DNA of 15,548 bases from JBHHZM01 sp046758065 (GCA_046758065.1 JBHHZM010000069.1:1-15548); one strand, 5' to 3'. Positions 7,854-15,367 are shown, numbered from the stretch's first letter. The notes: generated by a model from the sequence alone, not told the origin. Made by a program: numbers and translations.

Positions 7854-8602
7854 AGGTGAAGCTCCCCGAGGTAAATCTTTTGCGCCGTTTCGCTGGCCCG
7901 GACCTCGTCGGGCGTACCCTGCATGATGATTTCGCCCCGGTGCAGCAGCATTACCTTGCGTGCATGACCAAAGATCACCGACATGTCGTGTTCGGTGAAT
8001 AGCACGGTGAGGCCGAAGTCCGCGTTCAGCCGGTCGACCAGCGCCATGGTCTCCTGCGTTTCCTCGAGAGACATGCCTGCGGTGGGCTCATCGAGCAGTA
8101 CTAGCTTGGGCTTGCCGGCGAGCGCGATGGCGAGTTCGAGCTTCTTCTTGTCGCCCTGTGAGAGCTCACCCGCGGTCGTACCGCGCCTGTCGAGCAGACC
8201 GCAGAGCCCGAGCACCCGTTCGGTCTCGTCGGTTCCGATACGGTCGGCCCGGCTGAGAATGCTGAGTGACCGGCCCATCTGCGCATGTACCGCCGAACGA
8301 ACGTTCTCGAACACGCTCATGCGGTGGAAGATATTGCTGACCTGGAAGGCGCGCGTGATGCCAGCGTGGACGGTGCGGTGGGGCGGCCAATGGGTGATGT
8401 CATGGCCGTCGAAGATGATGGTCCCCGATTCGGGGATGTGATAGCCCGTGAGCAGGTTGAAGAACGTGCTCTTGCCGGCTCCGTTGGGGCCGATGATCGC
8501 CGACTTGTCGCCCTCGTCCATCGTAAAATCAATGTTCTGAGTGACGTGAATGCCGCCGAAGTGCTTGTTGAGGCCGATCACCTCTAACAGCTTCGTATTC
8601 AT
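7850..8602 (-). CDS. livG: HAAT-family ABC transporter ATP-binding protein, LivG-like (first transporter)
   Basis: Complete ATPase of 250 residues. Walker A GPNGAGKS is at 38-45, the Q-loop glutamine at about 87, the signature LSQGDKK at 147-153, Walker B LVLLDEP at 167-173 and the H-loop histidine at 205 (FTEHDM). The C-terminal YLGE is the usual LivG ending. It overlaps LivM upstream by an ATGA and LivF downstream by a GTGA, giving a tightly coupled LivM-LivG-LivF block. Compared with the second transporter's LivG it is clearly homologous but distinct, so the two systems are not a recent tandem copy. Confidence 0.95.
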   Translation of the reverse strand: MNTKLLEVIGLNKHFGGIHVTQNIDFTMDEGDKSAIIGPNGAGKSTFFNLLTGYHIPESGTIIFDGHDITHWPPHRTVHAGITRAFQVSNIFHRMSVFENVRSAVHAQMGRSLSILSRADRIGTDETERVLGLCGLLDRRGTTAGELSQGDKKKLELAIALAGKPKLVLLDEPTAGMSLEETQETMALVDRLNADFGLTVLFTEHDMSVIFGHARKVMLLHRGEIIMQGTPDEVRASETAQKIYLGELHL

Positions 8603-9648
8603 GCTTCGGCCCTTTTCTTTTTTTCCGTCACCCCCACTGCTTTACCCTCGGCCGGAGCGCGGCGGACAGCCTTGTCGATAAGACCGAACAGCCCGCCCGG
8701 AGAGAACAGCACGATGATCAGAATAATGATGCCGATGGTCATCGGCCAATAAACCGTGAAGCCGGTGACGAACGCCTGCAGGAACGTATAAACGATCGAC
8801 CCCACCATCGGCCCGGCGAAGAAACCCGCCCCTCCCAGCACGGCCATGAAAACGGCGATCCCCGATTCCTGCCATCCCAACAGGAGCGGCCCGACGCTGC
8901 GCGTGAACGGTCCCCACAATGCGCCCGCAACGCCGGCGAAAGCCCCTGCTATGGTGAAGTTGATCAGCATATAGCGGCGTACGTCGATGCCGAGGAACCG
9001 CGTGCGCTGCTGATTATCGCGTATGGCGCGCAACATATAGCCGAATGGTGATCGGGTGATACGCCACATAGCCGCCACCGCCACGATCACGATAGCAAGC
9101 GTGAGATAGTAGTACGCGGTGGCGTCGCGGAAAAACGGCGGTGGCAGCAGGCGCTGGATACCGTTGTCGCCGCCAGTGAAGCCGTACCACGAGAAGACAA
9201 TGAAAAAGAGCAACTCGCCGAAGGCGAGCGTCAGGATTGCGAAGTAGATGCCCGTGAGCCGGACGCAGAAAACGCCGATGACGGCCGCGCCGAGCGCCGC
9301 CACCGGCGGCCCCGCCAGTAGTGAAACAAAGAACTCGACGTAGCCGATCTCCCCGGTGCCTTCGGTGAAGGTTCGGAACAGGATCGCCGTGGCGTAAGCG
9401 CCAAGCCCGAAAAACGCGGCGTGGCCGAACGATATCTGGCCCATGTAGCCATAGATCAGGTTGAAGCTCATCGCGAATAGGCCGAGAACCAGGATCTCGT
9501 TGGCGACGGTGATCCAGAAGTCGCCCGGCATCAGCGGCACCAGCAAAAACGCCACGAGTAGAACACCGAGTACGGCGAGCGACAGCGCACCGCTCCCGAA
9601 AACGCCGCCCGCGACTCCGCGCGCAACTCTTCGATCGTCGTTTGCCAT
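8599..9648 (-). CDS. livM: HAAT-family ABC transporter permease, LivM-like (first transporter)
   Basis: Inner-membrane permease of 349 residues starting MANDDRRVARG. An arginine-rich cytoplasmic N-terminus is followed by about eight to ten membrane segments from residue 22 on. The LivM hallmark YGYMGQISFGHAAFFGLGAY appears near residues 66-85, and the coupling loop AVLGGAGFFAGPMVGSIVY near 275-293. The C-terminus is lysine/arginine rich (EKKKRAEA). The start is chosen because GGGAAGG lies about six bases upstream and because the frame further upstream translates into arginine-rich non-membrane sequence that overlaps the LivH gene. It sits 17 bases after the LivH stop and overlaps LivG. Confidence 0.94.
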   Translation of the reverse strand: MANDDRRVARGVAGGVFGSGALSLAVLGVLLVAFLLVPLMPGDFWITVANEILVLGLFAMSFNLIYGYMGQISFGHAAFFGLGAYATAILFRTFTEGTGEIGYVEFFVSLLAGPPVAALGAAVIGVFCVRLTGIYFAILTLAFGELLFFIVFSWYGFTGGDNGIQRLLPPPFFRDATAYYYLTLAIVIVAVAAMWRITRSPFGYMLRAIRDNQQRTRFLGIDVRRYMLINFTIAGAFAGVAGALWGPFTRSVGPLLLGWQESGIAVFMAVLGGAGFFAGPMVGSIVYTFLQAFVTGFTVYWPMTIGIIILIIVLFSPGGLFGLIDKAVRRAPAEGKAVGVTEKKKRAEA

Positions 9649-9665
9649 GGTTGCCTTCCCGCCCC

Positions 9666-10550
9666 TCAATACCGCATTTCGGTGCCGAACAGCCCCCACG
9701 GCCGCCAGATCAACACGCCAACGACGATGAGAAAAACCACGGCCAGCGCCCCGTCGGGCCAGATCAGAATCGAAAACGCGTAGACGATGCCGACGATCAG
9801 CGACGCCACGAAGGTGCCGAGGATGCTGCCAAACCCGCCGATGACAACCACGGCAAAGCACTGCACGATAAGGTCGATGTCGACTCCCAGCGCCATCGGC
9901 ATCAAGGGCAGGAAGACGCCAGCGGCGAATGCCGCGATGCCGACGCCGAGCGCGAACACTCCGGCGTAGATCAGCGGGATGCGAATGCCCAGCGCGCTGA
10001 CCATGTCGCGGCTGTAGACCGCGGCGCGCACGATCTTTCCGTAGCGCGTTTTTTGCAGGAAGGCCCAGAGCCCGGCGGCGACCGCGACGCCGACAGAGAT
10101 GATGACGAAGTAATACGGATTGAGGAACGTATCGAGGAACTCGAGAGGTTCGATGTCGAGATAGATGGCGCGGTCCTCGACGCCCCAGACGAGCTTGATC
10201 GCGTCGCCGATGATGAGCACCAGCGCGAAGGTGAGCAGGAGTTGCTCGGGCAGTTCGCGCTCGTACATGCGGCGGATGAGCAGCCGTTCGACAGCGAACC
10301 CGAGCGCCGCCATCACCAGGGTTCCGACGATGATCGCACCGAGCAGCACCAGCGCGCCGCCGCCGCCGAAATATTCGTAAAGGCTAAAAGTAATGTAACC
10401 GCCCAGAAGCCACATGGTGGCGTGGGCGAAATTGAGGATGTTCATGACGCCGAAGATCAGTGTCAGCCCCGACGCCAGCAGGAACAGGATCATGGCGCCC
10501 GACAGCCCCGAGAGGAGCTGGATCAGGAAGAAACTGAAGTCCATCGGCAT
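9666..10550 (-). CDS. livH: HAAT-family ABC transporter permease, LivH-like (first transporter)
   Basis: Inner-membrane permease of 294 residues. Starting at MPMDFSFFLIQLLSG, the first membrane segment follows immediately, and the family hallmark GLTLIFGVMNILNFAHATM lies at about 28-46. The coupling loop AVVVIGGFGSILGTFVASL is near 225-243. A longer frame opening at 10622 would put 24 extra residues before this, but they would be encoded by the terminator-like hairpin and are not hydrophobic, so the internal ATG is preferred. No strong Shine-Dalgarno sequence is visible, and a start two codons later is possible. It is separated from the binding-protein gene by 81 bases that contain the hairpin. 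Confidence 0.92.
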   Translation of the reverse strand: MPMDFSFFLIQLLSGLSGAMILFLLASGLTLIFGVMNILNFAHATMWLLGGYITFSLYEYFGGGGALVLLGAIIVGTLVMAALGFAVERLLIRRMYERELPEQLLLTFALVLIIGDAIKLVWGVEDRAIYLDIEPLEFLDTFLNPYYFVIISVGVAVAAGLWAFLQKTRYGKIVRAAVYSRDMVSALGIRIPLIYAGVFALGVGIAAFAAGVFLPLMPMALGVDIDLIVQCFAVVVIGGFGSILGTFVASLIVGIVYAFSILIWPDGALAVVFLIVVGVLIWRPWGLFGTEMRY

Positions 10551-10581
10551 GGCGCGACCCGGAGACGGCGAAAAGTAAACA

Positions 10582-10617
10582 GGACCGCCTCCCCGCGCGG
10601 TGGCGGGGAAGCGGTCC
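10582..10617 (-). terminator. Terminator-like hairpin between SBP3 and LivH gene (first transporter)
   Basis: The arms at 10582-10596 and 10603-10617 pair over 15 bp with one mismatch and a 6-base loop. On the minus strand the stem is followed by TGTTTACTTTT. The stem starts 14 bases past the SBP3 stop. Position and form parallel the hairpin in the second transporter, although the sequences differ. It probably acts as a partial terminator favouring binding-protein expression. Confidence 0.7.
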
Positions 10618-10631
10618 ATCATAGCCGGAAA

Positions 10632-11939
10632 CTACGCCCGCTTCTTCTGAAGCTTGCGGACCTCCTCGCAGGTCGGTACCCAGACATCCTCGGCCTTGAC
10701 GATGATCATGGTGTCAAGGTCGTAAATCGGGAACGGATAGTCGGGGTAGTCCTTGACCGCGCCGACGTAACCCGCCGGAATGTTGAGCTGGTTGTTGCAA
10801 TCGCGAAACGTCGCCCGACCGCGGCAGGTGTCGAGCGTCGCGCCCTTGAGAGCCGACTTGACCGCTTCGGTCTCGATCGTTCCGGCTTTCTTGATGCCCT
10901 GCTCGAGACCGTAGATGGCGTCGTAGTGCATGCACGCCCAGTCAGTGGGATAGGCGTCCTCGCCGTGCTTCGAACGGTGCATCGCGATGTACTTCTGCAT
11001 CAAGGGCTGGTCGAGGTGAGCGAAGAACGGGCAGCGCGCCAAGCCGATCATGCCGCGCGGCAGGCTCGATTTCTGCTGCTGCATCTCGGTCACCGAGATC
11101 AGGCCGCCAGGATAGGCGACGCGCTTAAACATGCCCATGGCCTTGGCCTGCTGGATGAACGTGCGGTTGTCCTTGCCGGCGATGGCGCCGTAACAGAAAT
11201 CGGGCTTGGCTGCCATTATCGCCGAGATGTAGGAGGCGAAATTGGTCTCGCCCAGCTTAAACCACAGCTCCTTGGTTTTCTTGGTGGCCGGCGACTTTGC
11301 GGCAAGCGCGGTGACGAAACCCTTCTGGGTATCGCGACCCCATTCGTAGTCCTGGCCGATCGTGACGTAGGACTTCCAGTCGTTCTTCTTGATCAGTTCG
11401 GCCACCGCCACCACGACCGATCCCGACTGCATGCGGCTGTTAGGGCAGAACTCGTAGGTGTAAGGCGTGTAGTTCTCGTTGACGATCTTCGAGCTGTTCG
11501 AGGTCGCCGCGAGATGCAGCACCTTTTTCTCGTGGATGATTTCCTGGATCGCCATGGCGCAGGCGCTCGAATAGGTGCCAACCACGGTCTGTACGTTGTC
11601 CCGCGTGATCACGTCGCGTGCCTCGCGCGCCGCCACATCGGGCTTGGTGTGGGTGTCGCGGTAGTGCACCTCGATGGGGTGCTTGCCGAGGAAACCGCCT
11701 TGGGCGTTAATGTCGGCGACGGCGTTCGTCACCGCCTTGATGGCGCCGTCGGCATAATTGGCGCCGGTGCCGGTGACCGGCAGCAGAAGTCCCAACCGAT
11801 AGGGCTCGCCGGCGCCCGCCTTGACGTAGCGGGGCACCAAGGTAAGCACCCCTGCGGCCATCGTGGTTTGGATGAACTCGCGCCGGTCCATCGCCTTGAG
11901 GACCGAATCCCATTTTCTGTCGCTCATACGCTTCGTCAT
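10632..11939 (-). CDS. Tat-exported HAAT-type substrate-binding protein (SBP3)
   Basis: Binding protein of 435 residues for the complete transporter. The N-terminus carries a twin-arginine signal, MDRREFIQTTMAAGVLTLVP at residues 17-36, so it is probably exported folded by Tat, unlike SBP1. The mature part begins YRLGLLLPVTGTGANYADGA. Lobe 1 has TYSSACA at 122-128; lobe 2 has YGAIAGKDNRTF, where the branched-chain amino acid proteins carry tyrosine and acidic residues, so a different ligand is likely. The C-terminal tail VPTCEEVR (421-428) resembles SBP2. The ATG at 11939 has GGGAGG six bases upstream. A GTG 51 codons further upstream lies inside the sigma54 promoter, upstream of the predicted transcript start, and is rejected. 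Leader about 142 bases. Confidence 0.93.
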   Translation of the reverse strand: MTKRMSDRKWDSVLKAMDRREFIQTTMAAGVLTLVPRYVKAGAGEPYRLGLLLPVTGTGANYADGAIKAVTNAVADINAQGGFLGKHPIEVHYRDTHTKPDVAAREARDVITRDNVQTVVGTYSSACAMAIQEIIHEKKVLHLAATSNSSKIVNENYTPYTYEFCPNSRMQSGSVVVAVAELIKKNDWKSYVTIGQDYEWGRDTQKGFVTALAAKSPATKKTKELWFKLGETNFASYISAIMAAKPDFCYGAIAGKDNRTFIQQAKAMGMFKRVAYPGGLISVTEMQQQKSSLPRGMIGLARCPFFAHLDQPLMQKYIAMHRSKHGEDAYPTDWACMHYDAIYGLEQGIKKAGTIETEAVKSALKGATLDTCRGRATFRDCNNQLNIPAGYVGAVKDYPDYPFPIYDLDTMIIVKAEDVWVPTCEEVRKLQKKRA

Positions 11940-12091
11940 GAAAGACCTCCCTGCTTCGTCCCGGGACACAATCACACGACCGGCCACTGGCGACGCAACC
12001 TCTCGACTTGCCGGCGTGAACGTTCTCGCGCGATCAGATCCCTGTTTAACGTTCGTCCTGCTGTCGTCTGAACGTCTGGTGGTCAGAGCCA

Positions 12092-12107
12092 CGCAAGTTC
12101 CGTGCCA
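12092..12107 (-). promoter_or_regulatory. Sigma54 (-24/-12) promoter for the SBP3-livHMGF-GMC unit
   Basis: The minus-strand sequence is TGGCACGGAACTTGCG, which matches TGGCACG-N4-TTGC without a mismatch. GG at 12106-12105 and GC at 12094-12093 are ten bases apart as required. The predicted transcription start is near 12082. It is the only strong promoter seen upstream of SBP3 and probably drives the whole transporter unit, including the GMC gene. Confidence 0.88.
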
Positions 12108-12213
12108 TTCGGCGGCCAGACCGCAAGGCTCCGGGTTTGCTGACGTTCTCCGGCCGACAGGCGGAGCAGGCGAACACAGATCGTGCGCATACCGCTCGTT
12201 TCCGAGCGCAGGG

Positions 12214-12230
12214 CGAGCGGAAATCGCTCA
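12214..12230. promoter_or_regulatory. GAGCG-N5-CGCTC dyad, likely enhancer for SBP3 promoter
   Basis: CGAGCGGAAATCGCTCA keeps the full core arms and matches 12 of 14 fixed positions of TGAGCGG-N3-CCGCTCA. Its centre is about 140 bp upstream of the predicted start, almost the same as the 138 bp at SBP2. It overlaps the stop codon of the response-regulator gene. A separate dyad, CGCTCG-N4-CGAGCG at 12193-12208, built from the same half-site in the opposite orientation, lies 21-22 bp away. Confidence 0.65.
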
Positions 12231-13568
12231 ACTCAGGTTCAGGCGCTGGAGGCGCCGCTTCAGCGCGTGGCGGGAAATACCCAGAGCCTCGGCGGCGCGG
12301 CCCTTGTGTCCGCCGCTTTCGTCAAGCGCATGATGCAGGATATCGCGTTCGGTTTCAGCAAGCCTTTCGTCGAGCTTGCCTTTCGGATTAGGGGCGACGG
12401 CGCGGAATTCGGGCGGAAGCCGAGTTGGATCGATTGTTTGGCCGGGGTGGAGAATAGTGAGACGCTCGATCAGATTTCTGAGTTCCCGCACGTTCCCCGG
12501 CCAATCGTAGGCGAGGAAGCTTTGCCTGACCTGGTCGTCGAATTCGATGGGCCGGCAGCCTTCCATCGCCGCTAGCACTTTGGCGAAATGCTCCGACAGC
12601 AGAAGAGCGTCGTCCCCGAGATCGGCAAGCCGCGGTAGCCTGAGAGGCATCACGTTCAGGCGGTAGAACAGGTCCGCGCGAAACGCACCCTGCCTGACCC
12701 CGCTTTCGATGTCTCTGTTGGTCGCCGTGACGATGCGGACGTCGGTGGTGCGTTCGCGGTTCGCCCCGATTGGGCGGAAGCGGCGGTTCTCGATGAAATG
12801 CAGCAGCTTGGCCTGAAGCGGCAACGGAAGTTCGCCGATCTCGTCGAGAAACAGCGTCCCGAGATGGGCGAGCGTCGCCAGCCCGGCGCGCTTCTGATAG
12901 GCCCCGGTGTAGGCGCCCTTTTCGACCCCGAACAGTTCGGCTTCAAGAAGGTTCTCGGGTACCGCCGCGCAATTGACTTCGACGAACGGACCTTCGGCGC
13001 GACTGCTTCCCGTGTGAAGGGCGCGCGCGACGAGGGCCTTGCCGGTCCCCGATTCACCGAGCAGAAGGACAATCCCCGCGCCGCTTTGCGCAACCGTCGC
13101 CACCCGCGCGCGGAGATCCCGTATCGCCAGGCTCTCGCCCAGCAATTCTCCCTGTTCCACCGTCTTTTCCTGTCGCCGGTAGCTGACTTCGCGTGCCAGC
13201 CGGTCGCGGTCGGCGGTGCGCCGAATCATCTGAACGATTTCGTCAAGTTCGAACGGCTTGGTTAGGTAGTCCTCCGCGCCGGCCTTGATGGCGTCGACCG
13301 CGGTCCGGGTATCGCCGTGGGCCGAGATCATCACGACGGGAAGGCTCGCCCAACGCGTCTTGACCTGGCGCAGGACGTCCAGGCCGGAGATATCCGGCAG
13401 CCGCACATCGAGAAAAACGATGTCGGGCTCGACGCGTTCCACAGCCGCGAGGCCTTCGGCACCGCTGAAGACACCTTCGGCCTCGATGTCGTAACCCTTG
13501 AGCCCATATATCAGGGAGTTCACCAGGCGTTTCTCGTCGTCGACGATCAAGATATGAGGCATCGCCAT
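12228..13568 (-). CDS. NtrC-family sigma54-dependent response regulator
   Basis: Transcription activator of 446 residues. Receiver domain 1-120: acidic pocket at Asp10/Asp11, phospho-acceptor Asp54 (VFLDVRLPD), Lys104 in YLTKPFE. Central AAA+ domain about 143-373: Walker A GESGTGKA 171-178, sigma54-contact loop GAYTGA 218-223, Walker B TLFLDEIGELP 238-248, arginine residues in FRADLFYRLNV near 297-303, and WPGNVREL at 356-363. C-terminal Fis-type helix-turn-helix GRAAEALGISRHALKRRL about 423-440. The usual loop is GAFTGA; tyrosine at the third position is a conservative change expected to keep function. Its ATG overlaps the kinase TAA by one base, so the two form a pair. It is the natural candidate to bind the shared dyads and open the two sigma54 promoters. 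Confidence 0.96.
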   Translation of the reverse strand: MAMPHILIVDDEKRLVNSLIYGLKGYDIEAEGVFSGAEGLAAVERVEPDIVFLDVRLPDISGLDVLRQVKTRWASLPVVMISAHGDTRTAVDAIKAGAEDYLTKPFELDEIVQMIRRTADRDRLAREVSYRRQEKTVEQGELLGESLAIRDLRARVATVAQSGAGIVLLLGESGTGKALVARALHTGSSRAEGPFVEVNCAAVPENLLEAELFGVEKGAYTGAYQKRAGLATLAHLGTLFLDEIGELPLPLQAKLLHFIENRRFRPIGANRERTTDVRIVTATNRDIESGVRQGAFRADLFYRLNVMPLRLPRLADLGDDALLLSEHFAKVLAAMEGCRPIEFDDQVRQSFLAYDWPGNVRELRNLIERLTILHPGQTIDPTRLPPEFRAVAPNPKGKLDERLAETERDILHHALDESGGHKGRAAEALGISRHALKRRLQRLNLS

Positions 13569-15268
13569 TAGCGATCTCCTTGCGCCGCGGGCAACCGTAT
13601 CGTTGCCGTCGTTCCCTTGCCCGATTCGCTCGAAAATCGCAGTTCACCGAGATTGAGTTCAACCAACTGACGAGAGATAGCGAGCCCCAGGCCCGTTCCA
13701 CCGGGCCGGGTGGTGAAAAACGGATCGGTGATCTTGTTCAGTACACCCGGTTCCATACCGACCCCCGTGTCGCTGACCTCGATCGCGGCGAGGCCATTGC
13801 CGTGCGTCGCCTTCAGTGAAATCTGGCCACCCTCCGGCATTGCTTGCAATGCGTTCAAGATAAGGTTCATCAGGGTCTGCTGAAGATGGCCCGCATCAGC
13901 GCGAATAATGACGGACTGTTCGTCGACGCAACGGATCGTGACACCGGTGTCGAGCGCGTTCTTCTCGACCATGGCGGTGACCCGCCGGAAGATATCATGA
14001 GCAGATACGCTTTCGATCTTGGGTTCGCGCGGCCGCGCGTATGTCAACAGGTCGTCAAGGGTTTCGTCGAGCCGATCGACTTCCTCGTCCATGCCCTCGA
14101 GGATCGCCCGGCGCTCGCCATCGCGCTCGTGCGCCAGCAGCGCCTGGACGCTCGTCTTCATTGCCGCCAGGGGGTTACGGACCTCGTGGGCGACGCCGGT
14201 CGCGAACTGGCCGAGAACGGCCATCTTCTCCGTTTCGACGGTCGAGCGGACCACCTGCTGCAAGCGTTCCGCCATGCTGTTGAAGGCGCGTGCGAGGGTG
14301 CTGATCTCGTCATCGCCCTCGCAGGCGATTCGCCAGGAAAGATCGCCGGCTGCAACCGCGTCGGCGCCCTTCACCAGCATCGCGATGCGACCGGTGACCT
14401 TGCGCAGGAGACCCAGAAAGAGCCAGATCAGCACTCCGACGACGATAGCGATAGTGATCATGAGGCCATAACGGACGCGTTCAAGCGGCGCGGCGAGGTC
14501 TTCCCAGTCGACCGCCACGGCCGGGGACCAGCCGGGAAGTATTTCCGAACCCCGAATGAGTTTTTCAGGCGTCGATTCGGGGACGCCGACGCTGGAATAG
14601 ACCGTCCCGCCCACCGTCACCAACAGGGGACGAAATAGGCCGGCCTCATCTTCAGCCCCCATAAGCTCCGTCAACGAAGCAAGACGCACGTGCAACGCGA
14701 TCGCGCCCGCCGGCTCCGAGCGGTTGAACTTGGCGTACAGCGGACGCATGAGCAGAAACGAGGCGGGACGGCCCGATCGTGGCGGTAACGGTCCGAGGAC
14801 CTCGCCACCCGGCACGTCGACCCGGTCAAGTCCGGCGAGCGAAAACGGACCTCCGCCCCAGTAAGGTGGTCCGGCGGCGGCGCGTCCGGGAATCGCGCGC
14901 ACCAGATCGCCGTCGTTCGAGAACAGGAGAATACCGTAGAGATCGGGCTGGTCGGCCTCGAACTGAACAACCGCCATCAAGCCGGCATCGACGGGTTCGG
15001 ACCCTGTAGAAGAGACCATCGAAGCCAGCGCCGGATATCCGGACAAGGTTTCAAGCTGGTAAAAGCGATTGTCGAGAAAGCCCGTAAGTCGCCCGGCGAT
15101 CGCCGTCAATCGGCGCTCCAGCCGCTCTCCGGTCAACGTATCGACCAACCCGCTCGAATAGCGGTCGTACAGCACGCCGATGACGATCACTGGCGTCACT
15201 GCGGCGATCAGCGAGACCAGGAAATAGCGTAGGGCAATGCTTTTGCGCCACGACGCCAGCGAGACCAT
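13568..15268 (-). CDS. Membrane sensor histidine kinase with Cache-like periplasmic domain (NtrB/DctB-like)
   Basis: Kinase of 566 residues. Transmembrane helix 1 is at about 11-34, a periplasmic domain of about 230 residues follows with double-Cache-like features (YGILLFSNDGDLVRAIPG near 111-128, RPLYAKFN near 175-182), then transmembrane helix 2 at 268-288 and a HAMP domain at about 288-340. The H-box histidine is His361 (AHEVRNPL), the N-box is NLILNALQAMP at 468-478, G1 is DTGVGM at 500-505, and G2 GGTGLGLAI at 523-531. The start at 15268 has AGGAGG ten bases upstream. A TTG-initiated extension to 15379 would encode basic residues from the operator and insertion-sequence end and is rejected. 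The ligand sensed is unknown; in this family Cache domains bind small organic acids, amines or similar molecules. Confidence 0.95.
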   Translation of the reverse strand: MVSLASWRKSIALRYFLVSLIAAVTPVIVIGVLYDRYSSGLVDTLTGERLERRLTAIAGRLTGFLDNRFYQLETLSGYPALASMVSSTGSEPVDAGLMAVVQFEADQPDLYGILLFSNDGDLVRAIPGRAAAGPPYWGGGPFSLAGLDRVDVPGGEVLGPLPPRSGRPASFLLMRPLYAKFNRSEPAGAIALHVRLASLTELMGAEDEAGLFRPLLVTVGGTVYSSVGVPESTPEKLIRGSEILPGWSPAVAVDWEDLAAPLERVRYGLMITIAIVVGVLIWLFLGLLRKVTGRIAMLVKGADAVAAGDLSWRIACEGDDEISTLARAFNSMAERLQQVVRSTVETEKMAVLGQFATGVAHEVRNPLAAMKTSVQALLAHERDGERRAILEGMDEEVDRLDETLDDLLTYARPREPKIESVSAHDIFRRVTAMVEKNALDTGVTIRCVDEQSVIIRADAGHLQQTLMNLILNALQAMPEGGQISLKATHGNGLAAIEVSDTGVGMEPGVLNKITDPFFTTRPGGTGLGLAISRQLVELNLGELRFSSESGKGTTATIRLPAAQGDR

Positions 15269-15324
15269 CGAATCCGATCCTCCTAGGAGCGACACCCCGC
15301 GTCGTCGGGGCCGAACCCGACGGA

Positions 15325-15341
15325 TGAGCGGAATCCGCTCA
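15325..15341. promoter_or_regulatory. Perfect TGAGCGG-N3-CCGCTCA dyad in kinase promoter region
   Basis: Perfect 7-bp arms around AAT, extendable to 8 bp (ATGAGCGG/CCGCTCAT). The arms are identical to the site at 5401-5417. It lies 57 bases upstream of the kinase ATG, with no sigma54 promoter in range, and overlaps the probable -10/+1 of a sigma70-type promoter. That position suggests repression of the kinase-regulator operon. Confidence 0.68.
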
Positions 15342-15367
15342 TAATCGAGCAGTCTATAGAGTGTCAA
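15338..15367 (-). promoter_or_regulatory. Possible sigma70-type promoter of the kinase operon
   Basis: The minus strand carries a perfect TTGACA at 15367-15362. Candidate -10 hexamers are TATGAG at 15343-15338 (4 of 6 matches, 18-base spacing) or GATTAT at 15346-15341 (4 of 6, 15-base spacing). The -10 region is weak, so an activator or unusual spacing may matter. The -35 lies in the probable insertion-sequence terminus. Confidence 0.42.

Noticed and set aside
3884..12025. GAACGTTC palindrome at 3884-3891, 8299-8306 and 12018-12025 as a regulatory family
   Set aside because: One copy is inside LivG coding sequence and another spans a stop codon, with no consistent relation to promoters.
9642..12071. 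An 809-codon open frame on the plus strand
   Set aside because: It lies opposite three well-supported genes, runs through a terminator-like hairpin and encodes a composition rich in Asp, His, Arg and Glu with no recognisable domain. This is typical of an antisense frame in GC-rich DNA.
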